A stretch of DNA of 30,204 nt, taken from a virus. Each line of letters opens with the position of its first letter. Position 1 is the stretch's first letter. The position numbers and the translations under genes are program-made. Under the pieces are notes generated by a model. The model ran no database searches. It was not told where the DNA came from and saw only the letters and a list, made by a program, of their open reading frames with translations. The DNA lies in IMG/VR virus record IMGVR_UViG_3300024968_000003, positions 1 to 30,204 of that record, one strand, 5' to 3'. This document shows positions 21,216 through 29,858 of this stretch, in pieces.

Positions 21216-22309
21216 ATTGAGTTAACCTCACTCCAAGAATCACCGCTTTTACCGGTTTTTTTGTCTTTTTCTGCCTTGGTAGTTTCAGGGCTTGGTATAT
21301 AACCATCTTTTGGCGCGACCTTTAAAGTGCAGGTCGTGCCACCACTGCCATTTCGATAGACCACTTCAACAATAAGCAAATCATCATCAAAGCCAATAAC
21401 AGGATCTTCTACGTGCACCATTTGATTAGGCAACCACAACGATCCATCCTGTTGCCGCCACCCTTGCACCGTATAATTGGTTTCAAGTGCTCTAGCATTA
21501 CGATATACACGCTCATACTTCACACGCTGCTGGCAATCCAACGCTGTCACATTGCCCGTTTGCTGAATGATTAGATTACGGTAACGAGCCATACCACTGT
21601 TGACTACAACCGCAGAAACCCCGGCAACAGCATCTGCAAAGTCATAGTCATTACCGGCTCGCTGCCCTTTGCTAACATACTCAGAAAATACATCTTTATA
21701 ATCAAGCGCAGCATCTGCGCTCAGTATGTTCTGCCCATACACCAATGCCGTATTTGCTTTACCGGCACTGCCTGCGTTGATTAACACGAGGTTGCCATCC
21801 GCATTGTCAGTGCTCAAGAACTGCCTAATTGATAACAAGCGGCCAATTGACTCATAAGCTGTTTCACCCGTATCAATCTGATGATCACTAATCGCAACGC
21901 CAGTATCAATCTGGGTAATTACTTTAACGCCGTATGGCTTTGCCAGATCACTAGCAATGCGCTCAATCTTTGAGTTGCGCCATTGCCCAGTTTTATGCGT
22001 TGCGCTGCAGTCAACTAAGTCTGCCGTTTTACTGCGCCCTGTTACCCCCACAGAAATGCTTGTAGCGCTGTAACTTACTGGCGTAGCATCAACATAACCA
22101 GTAAGCACCTTATCATTGCCAATAAACACCTCACAAACATCACCAGCCCGAATTCTGCGTGGAATATCAGTGGCACCAGGCCATGTGCGCGTAACGCCAA
22201 GCTTAAAATCACGCGCCTGGCGTTCAATGCCTAACGTTATTTCAACATCAAGCCAACCGCCGTAGTTAATGCCATTTACGCGTAATTTAATTTCGTTATT
22301 AGTTTGCAT
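21212..22309 (-). CDS. Baseplate hub, Mu gp44/gpP-like
   Basis: A 365-aa hub protein. It opens with IKLRVNGINYGGWLDVEITLG (in two parts, residues 6-26), then GDVCEVFIGNDKVLTGYVD and GVTGRSKTADLVDCSA, which are conserved in the gpD/gp27-like hubs of Mu-type tails. VVYRNGSGGTTCTLKVAPKD near the C-terminus is usual too. The C-terminal tail is lysine-rich (KAEKDKKTGK). It carries the spike encoded by the next gene. It overlaps the upstream small gene by 11 nt. Confidence 0.88.
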   Translation of the reverse strand: MQTNNEIKLRVNGINYGGWLDVEITLGIERQARDFKLGVTRTWPGATDIPRRIRAGDVCEVFIGNDKVLTGYVDATPVSYSATSISVGVTGRSKTADLVDCSATHKTGQWRNSKIERIASDLAKPYGVKVITQIDTGVAISDHQIDTGETAYESIGRLLSIRQFLSTDNADGNLVLINAGSAGKANTALVYGQNILSADAALDYKDVFSEYVSKGQRAGNDYDFADAVAGVSAVVVNSGMARYRNLIIQQTGNVTALDCQQRVKYERVYRNARALETNYTVQGWRQQDGSLWLPNQMVHVEDPVIGFDDDLLIVEVVYRNGSGGTTCTLKVAPKDGYIPSPETTKAEKDKKTGKSGDSWSEVNSI

Positions 22310-22505
22310 CTGGGACTTCTTGCTTAACAGTATTTAACAAACTTAAACCTATCCAGCCATAACCTTTTTCTCGCAATAACTGCTGAGCCTCTTTAGCTTC
22401 AACAATCAACTTTGCAAGCAACTCAACATGTGAAGCATCACCTTCATTTAAGCTATCAACTGCCTTTAAGATTAATGCCATCTGACGATTCACTTTGTCT
22501 CTCAT
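22299..22505 (-). CDS. Small helical tail-operon protein, 68 aa
   Basis: A short helical protein (MALILKAVDSLNEGDASHVE, LLAKLIVEAKEAQQLL) of unknown function. It overlaps the upstream gp43 stop as ATGA and the following hub gene by 11 nt. The tight coupling shows it is translated. Its position between gp43 and gp44 is shared with some Mu-like phages, and a minor tail or chaperone role is possible. Confidence 0.65.
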   Translation of the reverse strand: MRDKVNRQMALILKAVDSLNEGDASHVELLAKLIVEAKEAQQLLREKGYGWIGLSLLNTVKQEVPDAN

Positions 22506-23698
22506 GAGCTTAGCACCTTAATTGTATTGGCTGGCACAAAGCCAGGATGACGCACTTTGTTACGCTCAGTTATTTCAGACTCACGGCCAGCATCTTCATA
22601 CAAATCATATGAAAGCACCAATGCTGGCATCACCTCTTTTGGTGAGATTTCTTTCAAACGCGCAGCGCTTTGCGTGCGCGATGTAATGTCAGCGTGCGTT
22701 TTAGATCTGAGGGTTTTTAAAGCAAGGTAAGTTGTATCATTTGCCGTCCCAGCCTCATCATCTATCGTGGTAAGTATTTCGTTTTTAAGCACAATAGCAT
22801 CGTCATATACTGGCAATGGCATTGATGCTGCCATACCCGCGGCTTGCACGATTAACGATTGTCTAACCAACGTATCAATCGCAATACTGTTTTTGACCAT
22901 TTGCGCACGCGTCGGTGTTTTACCTACTGCATAGGATGTTTTAAATAAGCTAGTAAGTCTTAATGTAGTTAAGGCATTTAACATGTTTAAAGCGTTGATA
23001 TCACCTAAGCCTGATAAAGCGCTTAGGACCGCACCACCCTTTGCATAAACTGCAAAAAATCTTGAGGCTAAATCACCGGGCGCACGGACTAAATCCGCCA
23101 TCTCATTGCTAAGCAATGATAGCGGGTTAGTCAAAACAACACCTACCTTACTTAATGATTGATCAATAGATCCTAAAGCCCCATTAAACCCAGCAACAGC
23201 ATCTTGTACAGCAAAGTCAGGTAAGCTTTCAACGGTAAACGTGTTTGAAAAGTCAGCAATACTTGCAGATTGCAAAGCATCAGCAGCTAATAGGCTTTGC
23301 GTACTAGTAGAGTTTACGGCTGCAGGATAAGCAAGCTCCCCAGACTCCACGAATGAGATCTGAAAAGTGCACATACCACCATCACGCAATGAGTGGCTGA
23401 CACGCACATCGCCAACTGAAACATTCATACGACCATAGTACGGATGCACCAACTCACCTGGGCCGGCCTTTTCAAGTGCACCAAGCAGCTCATCGCGCTT
23501 AGTCATGTAATCGTCACCGATTACAAACCCTGTGAGGTTCTTTTCACGCGCCTTACGGCCTAAGTCCTCAACATACGGAACATCGCGCTGCGGGTACTCA
23601 TGCGTCTCACTACGGCGGCCAAAGGTTGCATCGTCCGATTCAACCTCAAAACCAACACCGCGAAAACTAGCTTTTTGTAACTGATCACGCCAAGCCAT
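22502..23698 (-). CDS. DNA circularisation/tail protein, Mu gp43/gpN-like
   Basis: A 398-aa protein. The N-terminal domain, FRGVGFEVESDDATFGRRSE followed by HEYPQRDVPYVEDLGRKARE and FVIGDDYMTKRDELLGALEK, and then HPYYGRMNV, is the DNA-circulation N-terminal family (gpN) of Mu-like tails. The C-terminal half is helical. It sits between tape measure and hub, as in Mu. A seven-G run lies before the ATG at 23698, partly serving as ribosome site. Confidence 0.9.
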   Translation of the reverse strand: MAWRDQLQKASFRGVGFEVESDDATFGRRSETHEYPQRDVPYVEDLGRKAREKNLTGFVIGDDYMTKRDELLGALEKAGPGELVHPYYGRMNVSVGDVRVSHSLRDGGMCTFQISFVESGELAYPAAVNSTSTQSLLAADALQSASIADFSNTFTVESLPDFAVQDAVAGFNGALGSIDQSLSKVGVVLTNPLSLLSNEMADLVRAPGDLASRFFAVYAKGGAVLSALSGLGDINALNMLNALTTLRLTSLFKTSYAVGKTPTRAQMVKNSIAIDTLVRQSLIVQAAGMAASMPLPVYDDAIVLKNEILTTIDDEAGTANDTTYLALKTLRSKTHADITSRTQSAARLKEISPKEVMPALVLSYDLYEDAGRESEITERNKVRHPGFVPANTIKVLSS

Positions 23699-23699
23699 A

Positions 23700-25259
23700 T
23701 TACCCCCCCATTACCAAGCGGCGGTAGCCAACATCAGCCAGCATGTTCACACCGCCTTGATTCGTTTTTGCAGAATCAACACGCATACCAGGTGGCGCGT
23801 TATCAAACTTAACAACCACTTCACCATTCAACTTGGATTGATTACCGACAATGTTTTGACGGTTACGTGCCAACTCAGCATATTGCTGATTACTTTTAAA
23901 AATGCCTTGCGGGTTTTTATAAGAATCTTGCTTACTGGTGCCGTCAGGCAGGCCAATACCATTGGCACGTAAAGCAGCTTTTGCCTCTTCATTACCAAAA
24001 AATGCCAAGGCTCTGGCAATGGTTTCACCGATCTTGTCTTTAGTTGACTCACTCAGCGCAGCACTAATTGCCGTGCCGATGCCATAACCGACTAATGCAG
24101 CAGCCCCTAATAAACCAGCGCTTCTTGCTATAACACCCAAGTTACTTGCCATGCTAGCTGCTGCAGAAGCGCCAAAAGAACCGGCAACAGCAGTGCCCGA
24201 TGCGGCAGCAGAAATAGATAGGGCTGTAAATGCCAGGCGTAAGCGCCACACAGCAGCCATGATTGACATTAACGCTGCAATTGGCCCAGCCGCCCATGCT
24301 AGACCCAACCCATAAACCAAGGTTTTAACACCGCCAATGGCGTCAATAAAGCCCCTGATATCGACAATTGTCTCTTTGATACCCCTGAATACTTCAACCC
24401 AGTTCACTTGCTTAAGGGCGTTGGCAATGTCAGAGATTGCACCAACGATTTCTGTTTGCAAGAACTCTTTATTGGCAGCAATCCACTCTGTCATCTGCGT
24501 GACAATTGGCATAATCACCGGTACTAACTTAGCCATCGCATTAGTCAGCAATGAGCGTACTTGAGTTTGCACCTGACCAACACCATCACCTAAGTCATCC
24601 AGGGCGGCGACCGACTCTTCTTTAACAATAACACCTAAGCGCTCTTGCTCTTTAATCCATGCAATAACACCTTCACGGCCTTTTGCCAAGATTGGTATCA
24701 TCTTAGTGCCGCCCTTGCCAAATAACTCCATGGCAATGCGTGTACGTACAGCAGGATCTGTATTTTTCTCGAATCCAGCGGCTAGATCAGGCAGTATATC
24801 TGTCAACCCTACCAGCTCACCTTTTGCATTTTTTAAAGGGATGCGCAGCTTTTTCATCAGGGCAGCAAAGCTTTTATCTGCGCCTGCAGCACCGTCTGAA
24901 ACGCCTTTATTAAATTTAGTGAAAGACGCCTCGGCATCTTCGGCAGTACCTCCAACCATCCCAAGCATATTACTTAATGCCTGGTAGTTTTCTACACCTG
25001 CACCAGTCCGATCACTGGCATCTTGTATTGCCCCAGCATAATCCATTGAGGATTTCATTGCGCCTACTGCAGCAGCACTCACTGCAGTAAATGATAAAAA
25101 GGCAGGCATGCCAATTTTACGCATCAACTCACCGCCGGCAGTCCCGATATCGCGTAAAGATTTATGCAAAACTTTGACGGATTTACCGATTTGCGTAGTA
25201 GTTGGTGTGATTTTATCGACAGCGGAAAGTATCGCTTTGAGTTGAAACTTATCTGCCAT
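23700..25259 (-). CDS. Tail tape measure protein (short)
   Basis: A 519-aa tape measure. The N-terminus (MADKFQLKAILSAVDKITPT, residues 1-20) and the phage_tail_TMP-like stretch (ASDRTGAGVENYQALSNMLG, KGGTKMIPILAKGREGV) are typical. Hydrophobic segments lie at about 310-345 and 350-410 (AAALVGYGIGTAISAAL). At about 1.5 Angstrom per residue it suggests a tail of about 80 nm. The open frame reaches 25271, but the ATG at 25259 has a GGGGCAGG site. It overlaps the frameshifted end of the tail-assembly chaperone by 11 nt. Confidence 0.87.
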   Translation of the reverse strand: MADKFQLKAILSAVDKITPTTTQIGKSVKVLHKSLRDIGTAGGELMRKIGMPAFLSFTAVSAAAVGAMKSSMDYAGAIQDASDRTGAGVENYQALSNMLGMVGGTAEDAEASFTKFNKGVSDGAAGADKSFAALMKKLRIPLKNAKGELVGLTDILPDLAAGFEKNTDPAVRTRIAMELFGKGGTKMIPILAKGREGVIAWIKEQERLGVIVKEESVAALDDLGDGVGQVQTQVRSLLTNAMAKLVPVIMPIVTQMTEWIAANKEFLQTEIVGAISDIANALKQVNWVEVFRGIKETIVDIRGFIDAIGGVKTLVYGLGLAWAAGPIAALMSIMAAVWRLRLAFTALSISAAASGTAVAGSFGASAAASMASNLGVIARSAGLLGAAALVGYGIGTAISAALSESTKDKIGETIARALAFFGNEEAKAALRANGIGLPDGTSKQDSYKNPQGIFKSNQQYAELARNRQNIVGNQSKLNGEVVVKFDNAPPGMRVDSAKTNQGGVNMLADVGYRRLVMGG

Positions 25260-25685
25260 CACCTGCCCCATCTATCATTTTTACAATTCGCTCAGCTTGA
25301 GCGTTGTATTGCGCTATTTTTGTTAGCGACATGTCTAAAACAGCATCGGGTGAGAGTCGCCAGAAATAGGCGATTTCAAACACCCGATCAATGTAAATTT
25401 CTACACTGTCGCTTCCACCCCGAAAAAACTCATTACCGCACCTGTCAGCGTATTTAAATCACCAGCTGAGAGCTGATCAACAGAGCTTGGCGGGATCCCA
25501 GCTAAGCGAGATACATATCTACCAACCGTTTTAACTTGAATTTGTATCGCCTGTTCGTCATTAGCGATGACAATCAGGTAAGGAAAGCCAATTTCTTGCA
25601 CATCCTTACCTGTAGGCTCCCGAAGGTCTAACTCTTTAACCTCTTCACCATGCGCGGTGATTGCTTTTGATAAAGTTACTTTCAT
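25249..25685 (-). CDS. Tail-assembly chaperone, -1 frameshift product (gp41-E'-like)
   Basis: The short chaperone frame can be extended at T TTT TTC (25428-25422) by a -1 shift, after codon 88, into a second frame that reads CGG GGT GGA and continues for 57 residues to a TAA at 25251-25249. The added part, DRVFEIAYFWRLSPDAVLDM and SLTKIAQYNAQAERIV, resembles the E'/GpE+ C-terminal parts of P2 and Mu chaperones. The long form (145 aa) would bring the tape measure into tail assembly. The short and long forms together are known from many tailed phages. Confidence 0.7.
25401..25685 (-). CDS. Tail-assembly chaperone, short form (Mu gp41-like)
   Basis: A 94-aa protein of the phage tail_assembly/gp41 family: KELDLREPTGKDVQEIG, then IANDEQAIQIQVKTVGRYVS and AGIPPSSVDQLSAGD. 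It lies between tube and tape measure. The ATG at 25685 overlaps the tube stop as ATGA. It ends at a TAG, but part of the ribosomes probably shift frame at 25428-25422 to make the longer product. Confidence 0.85.
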   Translation of the reverse strand: MKVTLSKAITAHGEEVKELDLREPTGKDVQEIGFPYLIVIANDEQAIQIQVKTVGRYVSRLAGIPPSSVDQLSAGDLNTLTGAVMSFFGVEATV

Positions 25686-26053
25686 GACCAAATGCCTTTG
25701 ATACCATTAAATTCAAGCTCTACTTCACCTGAGTCTGATTTATAAGCTGATTCACCAACGGTAAATGCACCACTTAAGGTGTAAACGCTACCGTTAATAA
25801 ACTCGACAGTTACCGTGATGTCAGTGGCTTCATCCAACTTTTCACGCGGGAAGTTTGGACCAACAATAAACGTGCCTTTTACATACGGAATTTTTGCCGT
25901 TTCTTTTAAACCAGCAACACCGCTCTGGCCCATCACAGCCTCACGTACTACAGATGAAAGTGGTACCTCAATACCGCTTTCGTTTTTTAACTCCAGCTGA
26001 TCGCCATCTGCTTTTACATAGCAGGTACCAGCTACTTTTGGTGCTTGAGCCAT
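25682..26053 (-). CDS. Tail tube protein (Mu gpM-like)
   Basis: A 123-aa tube protein (MAQAPKVAGTCYVKADGDQL, then VPYVKGTFIVGPNFPREKLD-like stretch, EVELEFNGIKGIW at the end) with the beta-rich build and the A-G-T-x-Y-V-K-x-D-G opening of the gpM family. The ATG at 26053 has GAGAGGAA upstream. The frame to 26068 would include that site. It follows the sheath gene and a terminator, a usual way to set the high amount of tube. Confidence 0.87.
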   Translation of the reverse strand: MAQAPKVAGTCYVKADGDQLELKNESGIEVPLSSVVREAVMGQSGVAGLKETAKIPYVKGTFIVGPNFPREKLDEATDITVTVEFINGSVYTLSGAFTVGESAYKSDSGEVELEFNGIKGIWS

Positions 26054-26076
26054 ATTGATTCCTCTCAAAAACTCAT

Positions 26077-26100
26077 AAAAAAACCCGCCGAAGCGGGTTT
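26077..26100 (-). terminator. Terminator between sheath and tube genes
   Basis: Read leftward: AAACCCGC, TTCG, GCGGGTTT, TTTT. Its sequence is nearly the same as at 20647-20669. Confidence 0.75.
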
Positions 26101-26118
26101 GTGATTTGGTTGATTAAC

Positions 26119-27603
26119 TTAATATTGCAAGCGGAACTGTGTAAGCACAGCAAAAATACGTAGCTGGTTCACAAGGTCTGGTGGGTACAACACATTTAAT
26201 CGGTTAGGATCATTTCCATCACGTTCTACAATCAAGTTTTCTGCAAAGGCTTTGGCATTTTCTACAATACCCTGCTCTTCAAGTGCTGCATACTCACTTA
26301 AGATTTCGCCGCGCACCACGCTTGGGGTAACAATCGCTTGGCCAGCACCAAAGCGTGTACCGTCATTTGCCAACTTATGGCGTGGATATTTCTGTGTTAC
26401 CACGTAACGTAAACGGCGAATTACGTGTGCCAGTGTGTGCATGGTTTCACTATCCAAATAGCTTGGGTCAGTTTGGTTCCATGCGTTTTTTTGGTAAGTG
26501 GTAATCGCACGCTCAATACGCACAGCACCACCGCCTACATAGCTAGTTGCAATGCCGCTGTTAAGCAGAGTGCCGCGCTCAGTTTGAATAAAGCGACTTG
26601 AGGCAGGCGCTGGCAAGATGCCAAGCAACTCCCCTGTTTGTGTTGGCCTTGCTGGGTCTGCAGCAATAAACACTGCATTACGTGCGCCATATGCTGCTGC
26701 ATACTCCCAGCTAGGATTAGGGGCATCAGCTTCATAACCAGCAATGGTTGTGTGCTCATCATTACGCGCTAAACCTAAAGCAACTAAGTTTGAGAAAGTA
26801 TCTGATTTAGCAGTGTAAACATGGCCATAAATTTGGCGGTTATATGCCCAACGACCAGTGGTGTTGTTCATGAGCGATTTCAAAGCATCTAGCGATGTGC
26901 TGTCCGTAAATGGATGAATGATAAAATCATACTCATCATCACCAAGCGCAGCCAATGCTGTAGTAAGCACAGAAACGCCAGTGCCTGGTGTTGTTTGCGC
27001 AAAAGCAACTGTGATGCCAGTTGGTGTTTTTTCACCGCCAGCAAGCCCTCGGTAGTTAAGTTGAAACTTAACATCATTGCCAACCAAGCCTTTATGCTTG
27101 TTCGTTGCTGTCACCACACCTAGCGCACTAGTAGCCGTGACTGGTAAATCTGGATTTGCGTTAATCGCTGCAGCAATTGCAGTAGCGATAATCGTTGGCG
27201 TATCACCACTGACCACAGCAACTTGTAGTTTTTGGCCAGCAATATACAAGTTAAGCGTGCCGCTTTCCGTTGCATTGCCTGTTGTGGTGATTGTTTCAAT
27301 AGCAGCAACACCAGCCTCTAAGTCATCCAACAGAAGCATCCAAACTTCACCAGTGGAATCATTAAGGCGGTACGCCTCATGCATACGTGCAGCAATTGAG
27401 CCTTGCCCAGCAAGCAACTTAGCTTCATCAGTACGTGAAACTAAGATCGGTGTGTTTGCCACACCAATCCCTGTTGCCTTTTTTTGCCCGATCAGCAAAG
27501 TGCGCAAATTTTGTGTGAAGTAGCCAGCCTGAGAGTTATCAACTTCCGCGTAAAACAGCGGAACCTTAAGGTTGGAAGGTGTATTGTTAAATGAAACTGC
27601 CAT
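26119..27603 (-). CDS. Tail sheath protein (Mu gpL-like)
   Basis: A 494-aa contractile sheath. The N-terminal MAVSFNNTPSNLKVPLFYAE and the central WEYAAAYGARNAVFIAADPA, then PAPASSRFIQTERGTLLNSG, are typical of Mu gpL sheaths; the C-terminal MHTLAHVIRRLRYVV and FGAGQAIVTPSVVRGEIL are usual for the contractile-sheath core. The start at 27603 is chosen because TGGAGG lies 5 nt upstream; the frame to 27630 would run through that site. A terminator stands directly before it. It proves a contractile tail. Confidence 0.93.
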   Translation of the reverse strand: MAVSFNNTPSNLKVPLFYAEVDNSQAGYFTQNLRTLLIGQKKATGIGVANTPILVSRTDEAKLLAGQGSIAARMHEAYRLNDSTGEVWMLLLDDLEAGVAAIETITTTGNATESGTLNLYIAGQKLQVAVVSGDTPTIIATAIAAAINANPDLPVTATSALGVVTATNKHKGLVGNDVKFQLNYRGLAGGEKTPTGITVAFAQTTPGTGVSVLTTALAALGDDEYDFIIHPFTDSTSLDALKSLMNNTTGRWAYNRQIYGHVYTAKSDTFSNLVALGLARNDEHTTIAGYEADAPNPSWEYAAAYGARNAVFIAADPARPTQTGELLGILPAPASSRFIQTERGTLLNSGIATSYVGGGAVRIERAITTYQKNAWNQTDPSYLDSETMHTLAHVIRRLRYVVTQKYPRHKLANDGTRFGAGQAIVTPSVVRGEILSEYAALEEQGIVENAKAFAENLIVERDGNDPNRLNVLYPPDLVNQLRIFAVLTQFRLQY

Positions 27604-27618
27604 ATTGCCTCCAGGCAT

Positions 27619-27641
27619 AAAAAAAGCCACCTGAAGGTGGC
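27619..27641 (-). terminator. Terminator before sheath gene
   Basis: Read leftward: GCCACC, TTCA, GGTGGC, TTTTTTT. It lies 15 nt before the sheath ATG, overlapping the approach to its ribosome site. Confidence 0.78.
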
Positions 27642-27671
27642 CGACTACGTTAAAAAATAATTAATAGATAA

Positions 27672-27845
27672 TTAGTCTTGTTTGTTTTTTTCTGGCTTTG
27701 CAATCTCTACATCGCCATCATTAATTCTGCGTTGCCAGTAAATATCGTTAACATCGACCTTAGCGCCTGATTCTGGCAAAAATCCACCGCGCACTGGGTC
27801 TGGTATCTGCTTACCTTTTTTCGGCTTAATGAACACGCTGCTCAT
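27672..27845 (-). CDS. DUF2635-like small tail protein (Mu gp38-like)
   Basis: A 57-aa protein, MSSVFIKPKKGKQIPDPVRG then FLPESGAKVDVNDIYWQRRI and NDGDVEIAKPE. The opening IKP-x-x-G-x-x-I-x-DP and the V-x-x-x-x-YW-x-RR-x-x-DGDV stretch are characteristic of the DUF2635/Mu gp38 family that precedes the sheath gene. The ATG at 27845 has AAAGGAAA upstream. Exact role in the tail is unknown. Confidence 0.85.
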   Translation of the reverse strand: MSSVFIKPKKGKQIPDPVRGGFLPESGAKVDVNDIYWQRRINDGDVEIAKPEKNKQD

Positions 27846-27862
27846 ATTCTTTCCTTTGAAAA

Positions 27863-28447
27863 TTATTGAGGTATTACGACTTCTAAACTAACTTCTAATG
27901 TGCCATCAGGCCCTTTTTCACCTGGTGCAACACGGTTAGGGTCAAATGGGTCTATCGTATCAACATCCATTTGCACTTTACCAAACGCAGGCAATTCAGC
28001 ATTTACCGAACCTTGCCATGTATCAGCCTCGCTAAACTGTGTTTCAGATGCATATTCAAACTGGTAATAAAGCCGTGACCGATCAACATCAAGCAATTGC
28101 CCGCCTTCATACTCAATTGGCCCATGCTCCGAATCAGGCGACCACGAAAGCAAGGATGCATTTAAAATATTGCGAATACCTTGCACCTGGGCAACGCTAC
28201 TATTGCCCAACTCATCAGCGGCATTACTTAACACCACAATGACGGCAAAGCCATCTCTTACTATTTGTGAGTAGCCATTTTCTGAGGTGTTAGGCTGTGC
28301 GCTATCGTCCAGCGGTATCACGTAAGCGCTAGGTAAATTTAATTTTGCATCTGGCGACAATGCTGCAAACTCGGCAGCACCAGCAATACGCCCTGCGAAA
28401 GTTGCATTTGTTCTTACTTTTAATGCCTCAACAATTTGAACGATCAT
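27863..28447 (-). CDS. Tail terminator-like protein (Mu gp37-like)
   Basis: A 194-aa protein (MIVQIVEALKVRTNATFAGR, then LPSAYVIPLDDSAQPNTSEN and VRDGFAVIVVLSNAADELGN). The P-S-A-Y-V-I-P-L and F-A-V-I-V-x-L pattern with beta structure suits the gp37/phage tail terminator family that closes the head-proximal end of the tail. It lies between the head-completion genes and the sheath, as expected. Family call is moderate. Confidence 0.75.
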   Translation of the reverse strand: MIVQIVEALKVRTNATFAGRIAGAAEFAALSPDAKLNLPSAYVIPLDDSAQPNTSENGYSQIVRDGFAVIVVLSNAADELGNSSVAQVQGIRNILNASLLSWSPDSEHGPIEYEGGQLLDVDRSRLYYQFEYASETQFSEADTWQGSVNAELPAFGKVQMDVDTIDPFDPNRVAPGEKGPDGTLEVSLEVVIPQ

Positions 28448-28449
28448 AT

Positions 28450-28854
28450 TTATCTCGGTATCAACGCACCTTGCAGTGCATTAAATATTGCTGTGCGTGA
28501 AGTTTCTCGACGCGTATCTAGCGCATCTGTCATGAAGTTTTTACGTGCTTCAAGGTTGTTTTTTATGCTGCCGTAATGTAAAAAAGCAGGATAAAAGTCT
28601 TTCATCTCAGCAGTTTTATAAGGGGCAATTCTTACCAGAAATCCGGGTTTTGATAGCTTAACTTTAATCGAGCGCATTAATCGGCCAGTGCGCTTTGCAG
28701 GGTAATCGCCAACGCTATCAATCATGCGTTTTGATACCATCTTACGAGCCACTTTTTGTATCGCGCGGCCTTCTATTCTTAAGGCGTTTCTAACTTTTTT
28801 GCGGTCAAAGTCAATCCGGCTAAAGCCTGTGATGGTGGCATTAAGCTCAAACAT
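28450..28854 (-). CDS. HK97 gp10-like head-tail/tail completion protein
   Basis: A 134-aa basic protein. RKKVRNALRIEGRAIQKVAR, then GDYPAKRTGRLMRSIKVKLS and FYPAFLHYGSIKNNLEARKN (about 86-105) follow the HK97 gp10 pattern (G-x-L-x-x-S-I...Y-x-x-F-x-E/H-Y-G...R-P/K-F). It overlaps the upstream head-closure gene by 8 nt. Such proteins complete the head-tail connection. Confidence 0.82.
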   Translation of the reverse strand: MFELNATITGFSRIDFDRKKVRNALRIEGRAIQKVARKMVSKRMIDSVGDYPAKRTGRLMRSIKVKLSKPGFLVRIAPYKTAEMKDFYPAFLHYGSIKNNLEARKNFMTDALDTRRETSRTAIFNALQGALIPR

Positions 28855-29200
28855 TCCCTAAACACTCCGCTTCAATAAGCACAAAAGTACGGTCATCATG
28901 CAAATCACTTGCTCGACGAACACGATAGCGGATAGTTTCACTATTAATTACCTGGTCTATCACATGATCACCGGTGATTGTCATATCATTCACAACGCCA
29001 GGCTGGTAACGCACAATAATGCGGTGAGTTACATTTTCACCAACTTGCTTGGTCCCATGAAAAATTGCATTACCTACTGGCTCTACGTTGGCCCATACCT
29101 CTTTGCCAGCATCAAACGTTTGGGTGATGGCTGCGCCCATTGCTGGTATATCAGACTGCTTACGCAACGTAACACGGCGATTTAATTTGCCAGCATCCAT
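28847..29200 (-). CDS. Head closure protein (head-tail joining, SPP1 gp16-like)
   Basis: A 117-aa protein, MDAGKLNRRVTLRKQSDIPA at the start, then VWANVEPVGNAIFHGTKQV and THRIIVRYQPGVVNDM, the common arrangement of Phage_H_T_join proteins (L-x-x-R-V-x-L...W-A-x-V-x-P...H-x-I-x-x-R). GGAG precedes the ATG at 29200. It seals the portal after packaging. Confidence 0.87.
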   Translation of the reverse strand: MDAGKLNRRVTLRKQSDIPAMGAAITQTFDAGKEVWANVEPVGNAIFHGTKQVGENVTHRIIVRYQPGVVNDMTITGDHVIDQVINSETIRYRVRRASDLHDDRTFVLIEAECLGNV

Positions 29201-29201
29201 G

Positions 29202-29774
29202 CTAGATACTCCAGATCCGAAACGAATCTAACAATGAATCATAAAATCTATTTGGTATTTCGTAATTTTGCTCAGAGGTCACTGCACCACGATTTCTGTA
29301 CAAAGACTCTATCGTGAGTAGCATCCAAGATTTAATTGCACCTGGTACGACATCAGCATCACCGTAGCCAGCAACGAATTTGATTTTTACAACATTTGAT
29401 TCCAGTTGAGTTTCAGGCCATTGTGCACCAAACGCTAATTTAACTGAGTGCTTTATCCCATAATCGTTAAGACTATAAAGCTGTGTAGGCAATGTCACTT
29501 CATCACCTGTTGTAGATATATATTCAATACTCAACACTTCCTGCACGGCAGATACTGGCAAGATAATCTCACTTGCCGGGAAGCTATTAAGAGTAAATTC
29601 CAAAGTTTGGGTAATAAATGCGCGGCCAGTTAGATGCTCAGCCTTTTCACGGGCAGATTTAATAAATATTGCCAACAAAACATTATCAGCATCATGATCT
29701 ACTTTGCATTGAATCTTTGCTTCATCCAATGAAACTGGCTCAGTTTCTGGCTCTTGAATAATCTTGTATGCCAT
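29202..29774 (-). CDS. Head-tail connector protein (HK97 gp6-like)
   Basis: A 190-aa protein (EPETEPVSLDEAKIQCKVD, then LAIFIKSAREKAEHLTGRAF and FVAGYGDADVVPGAIKSWML) typical of the Phage_connect_1/gp6 family, which adds a ring beneath the portal. It stops 1 nt before the head-closure gene start. The weak ribosome site (AGG 12 nt upstream) and the terminator before it suggest modest expression. Confidence 0.88.
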   Translation of the reverse strand: MAYKIIQEPETEPVSLDEAKIQCKVDHDADNVLLAIFIKSAREKAEHLTGRAFITQTLEFTLNSFPASEIILPVSAVQEVLSIEYISTTGDEVTLPTQLYSLNDYGIKHSVKLAFGAQWPETQLESNVVKIKFVAGYGDADVVPGAIKSWMLLTIESLYRNRGAVTSEQNYEIPNRFYDSLLDSFRIWSI

Positions 29775-29813
29775 ATTTAATTTGCCTAACCTAAAAATAC
29801 TTCAAATACCAAT

Positions 29814-29841
29814 AAAAAAAGGCACTCCTGAGAATGCCTTT
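29814..29841 (-). terminator. Terminator after capsid-proximal small gene
   Basis: Read leftward: AAAGGCATTCTC, AGGAGTGCCTTT pairs as a 10-bp stem (one G-U) around TCAG, followed by TTTTATT. It lies between the repeat protein and the connector gene, inside the late operon. Confidence 0.78.
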
Positions 29842-29858
29842 GATATTGATACTAACGA

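Noticed and set aside
27077-27523. 148-aa plus-strand ORF
   Set aside because: Antisense to the sheath gene; composition reflects the reverse of Ala/Thr-rich coding.
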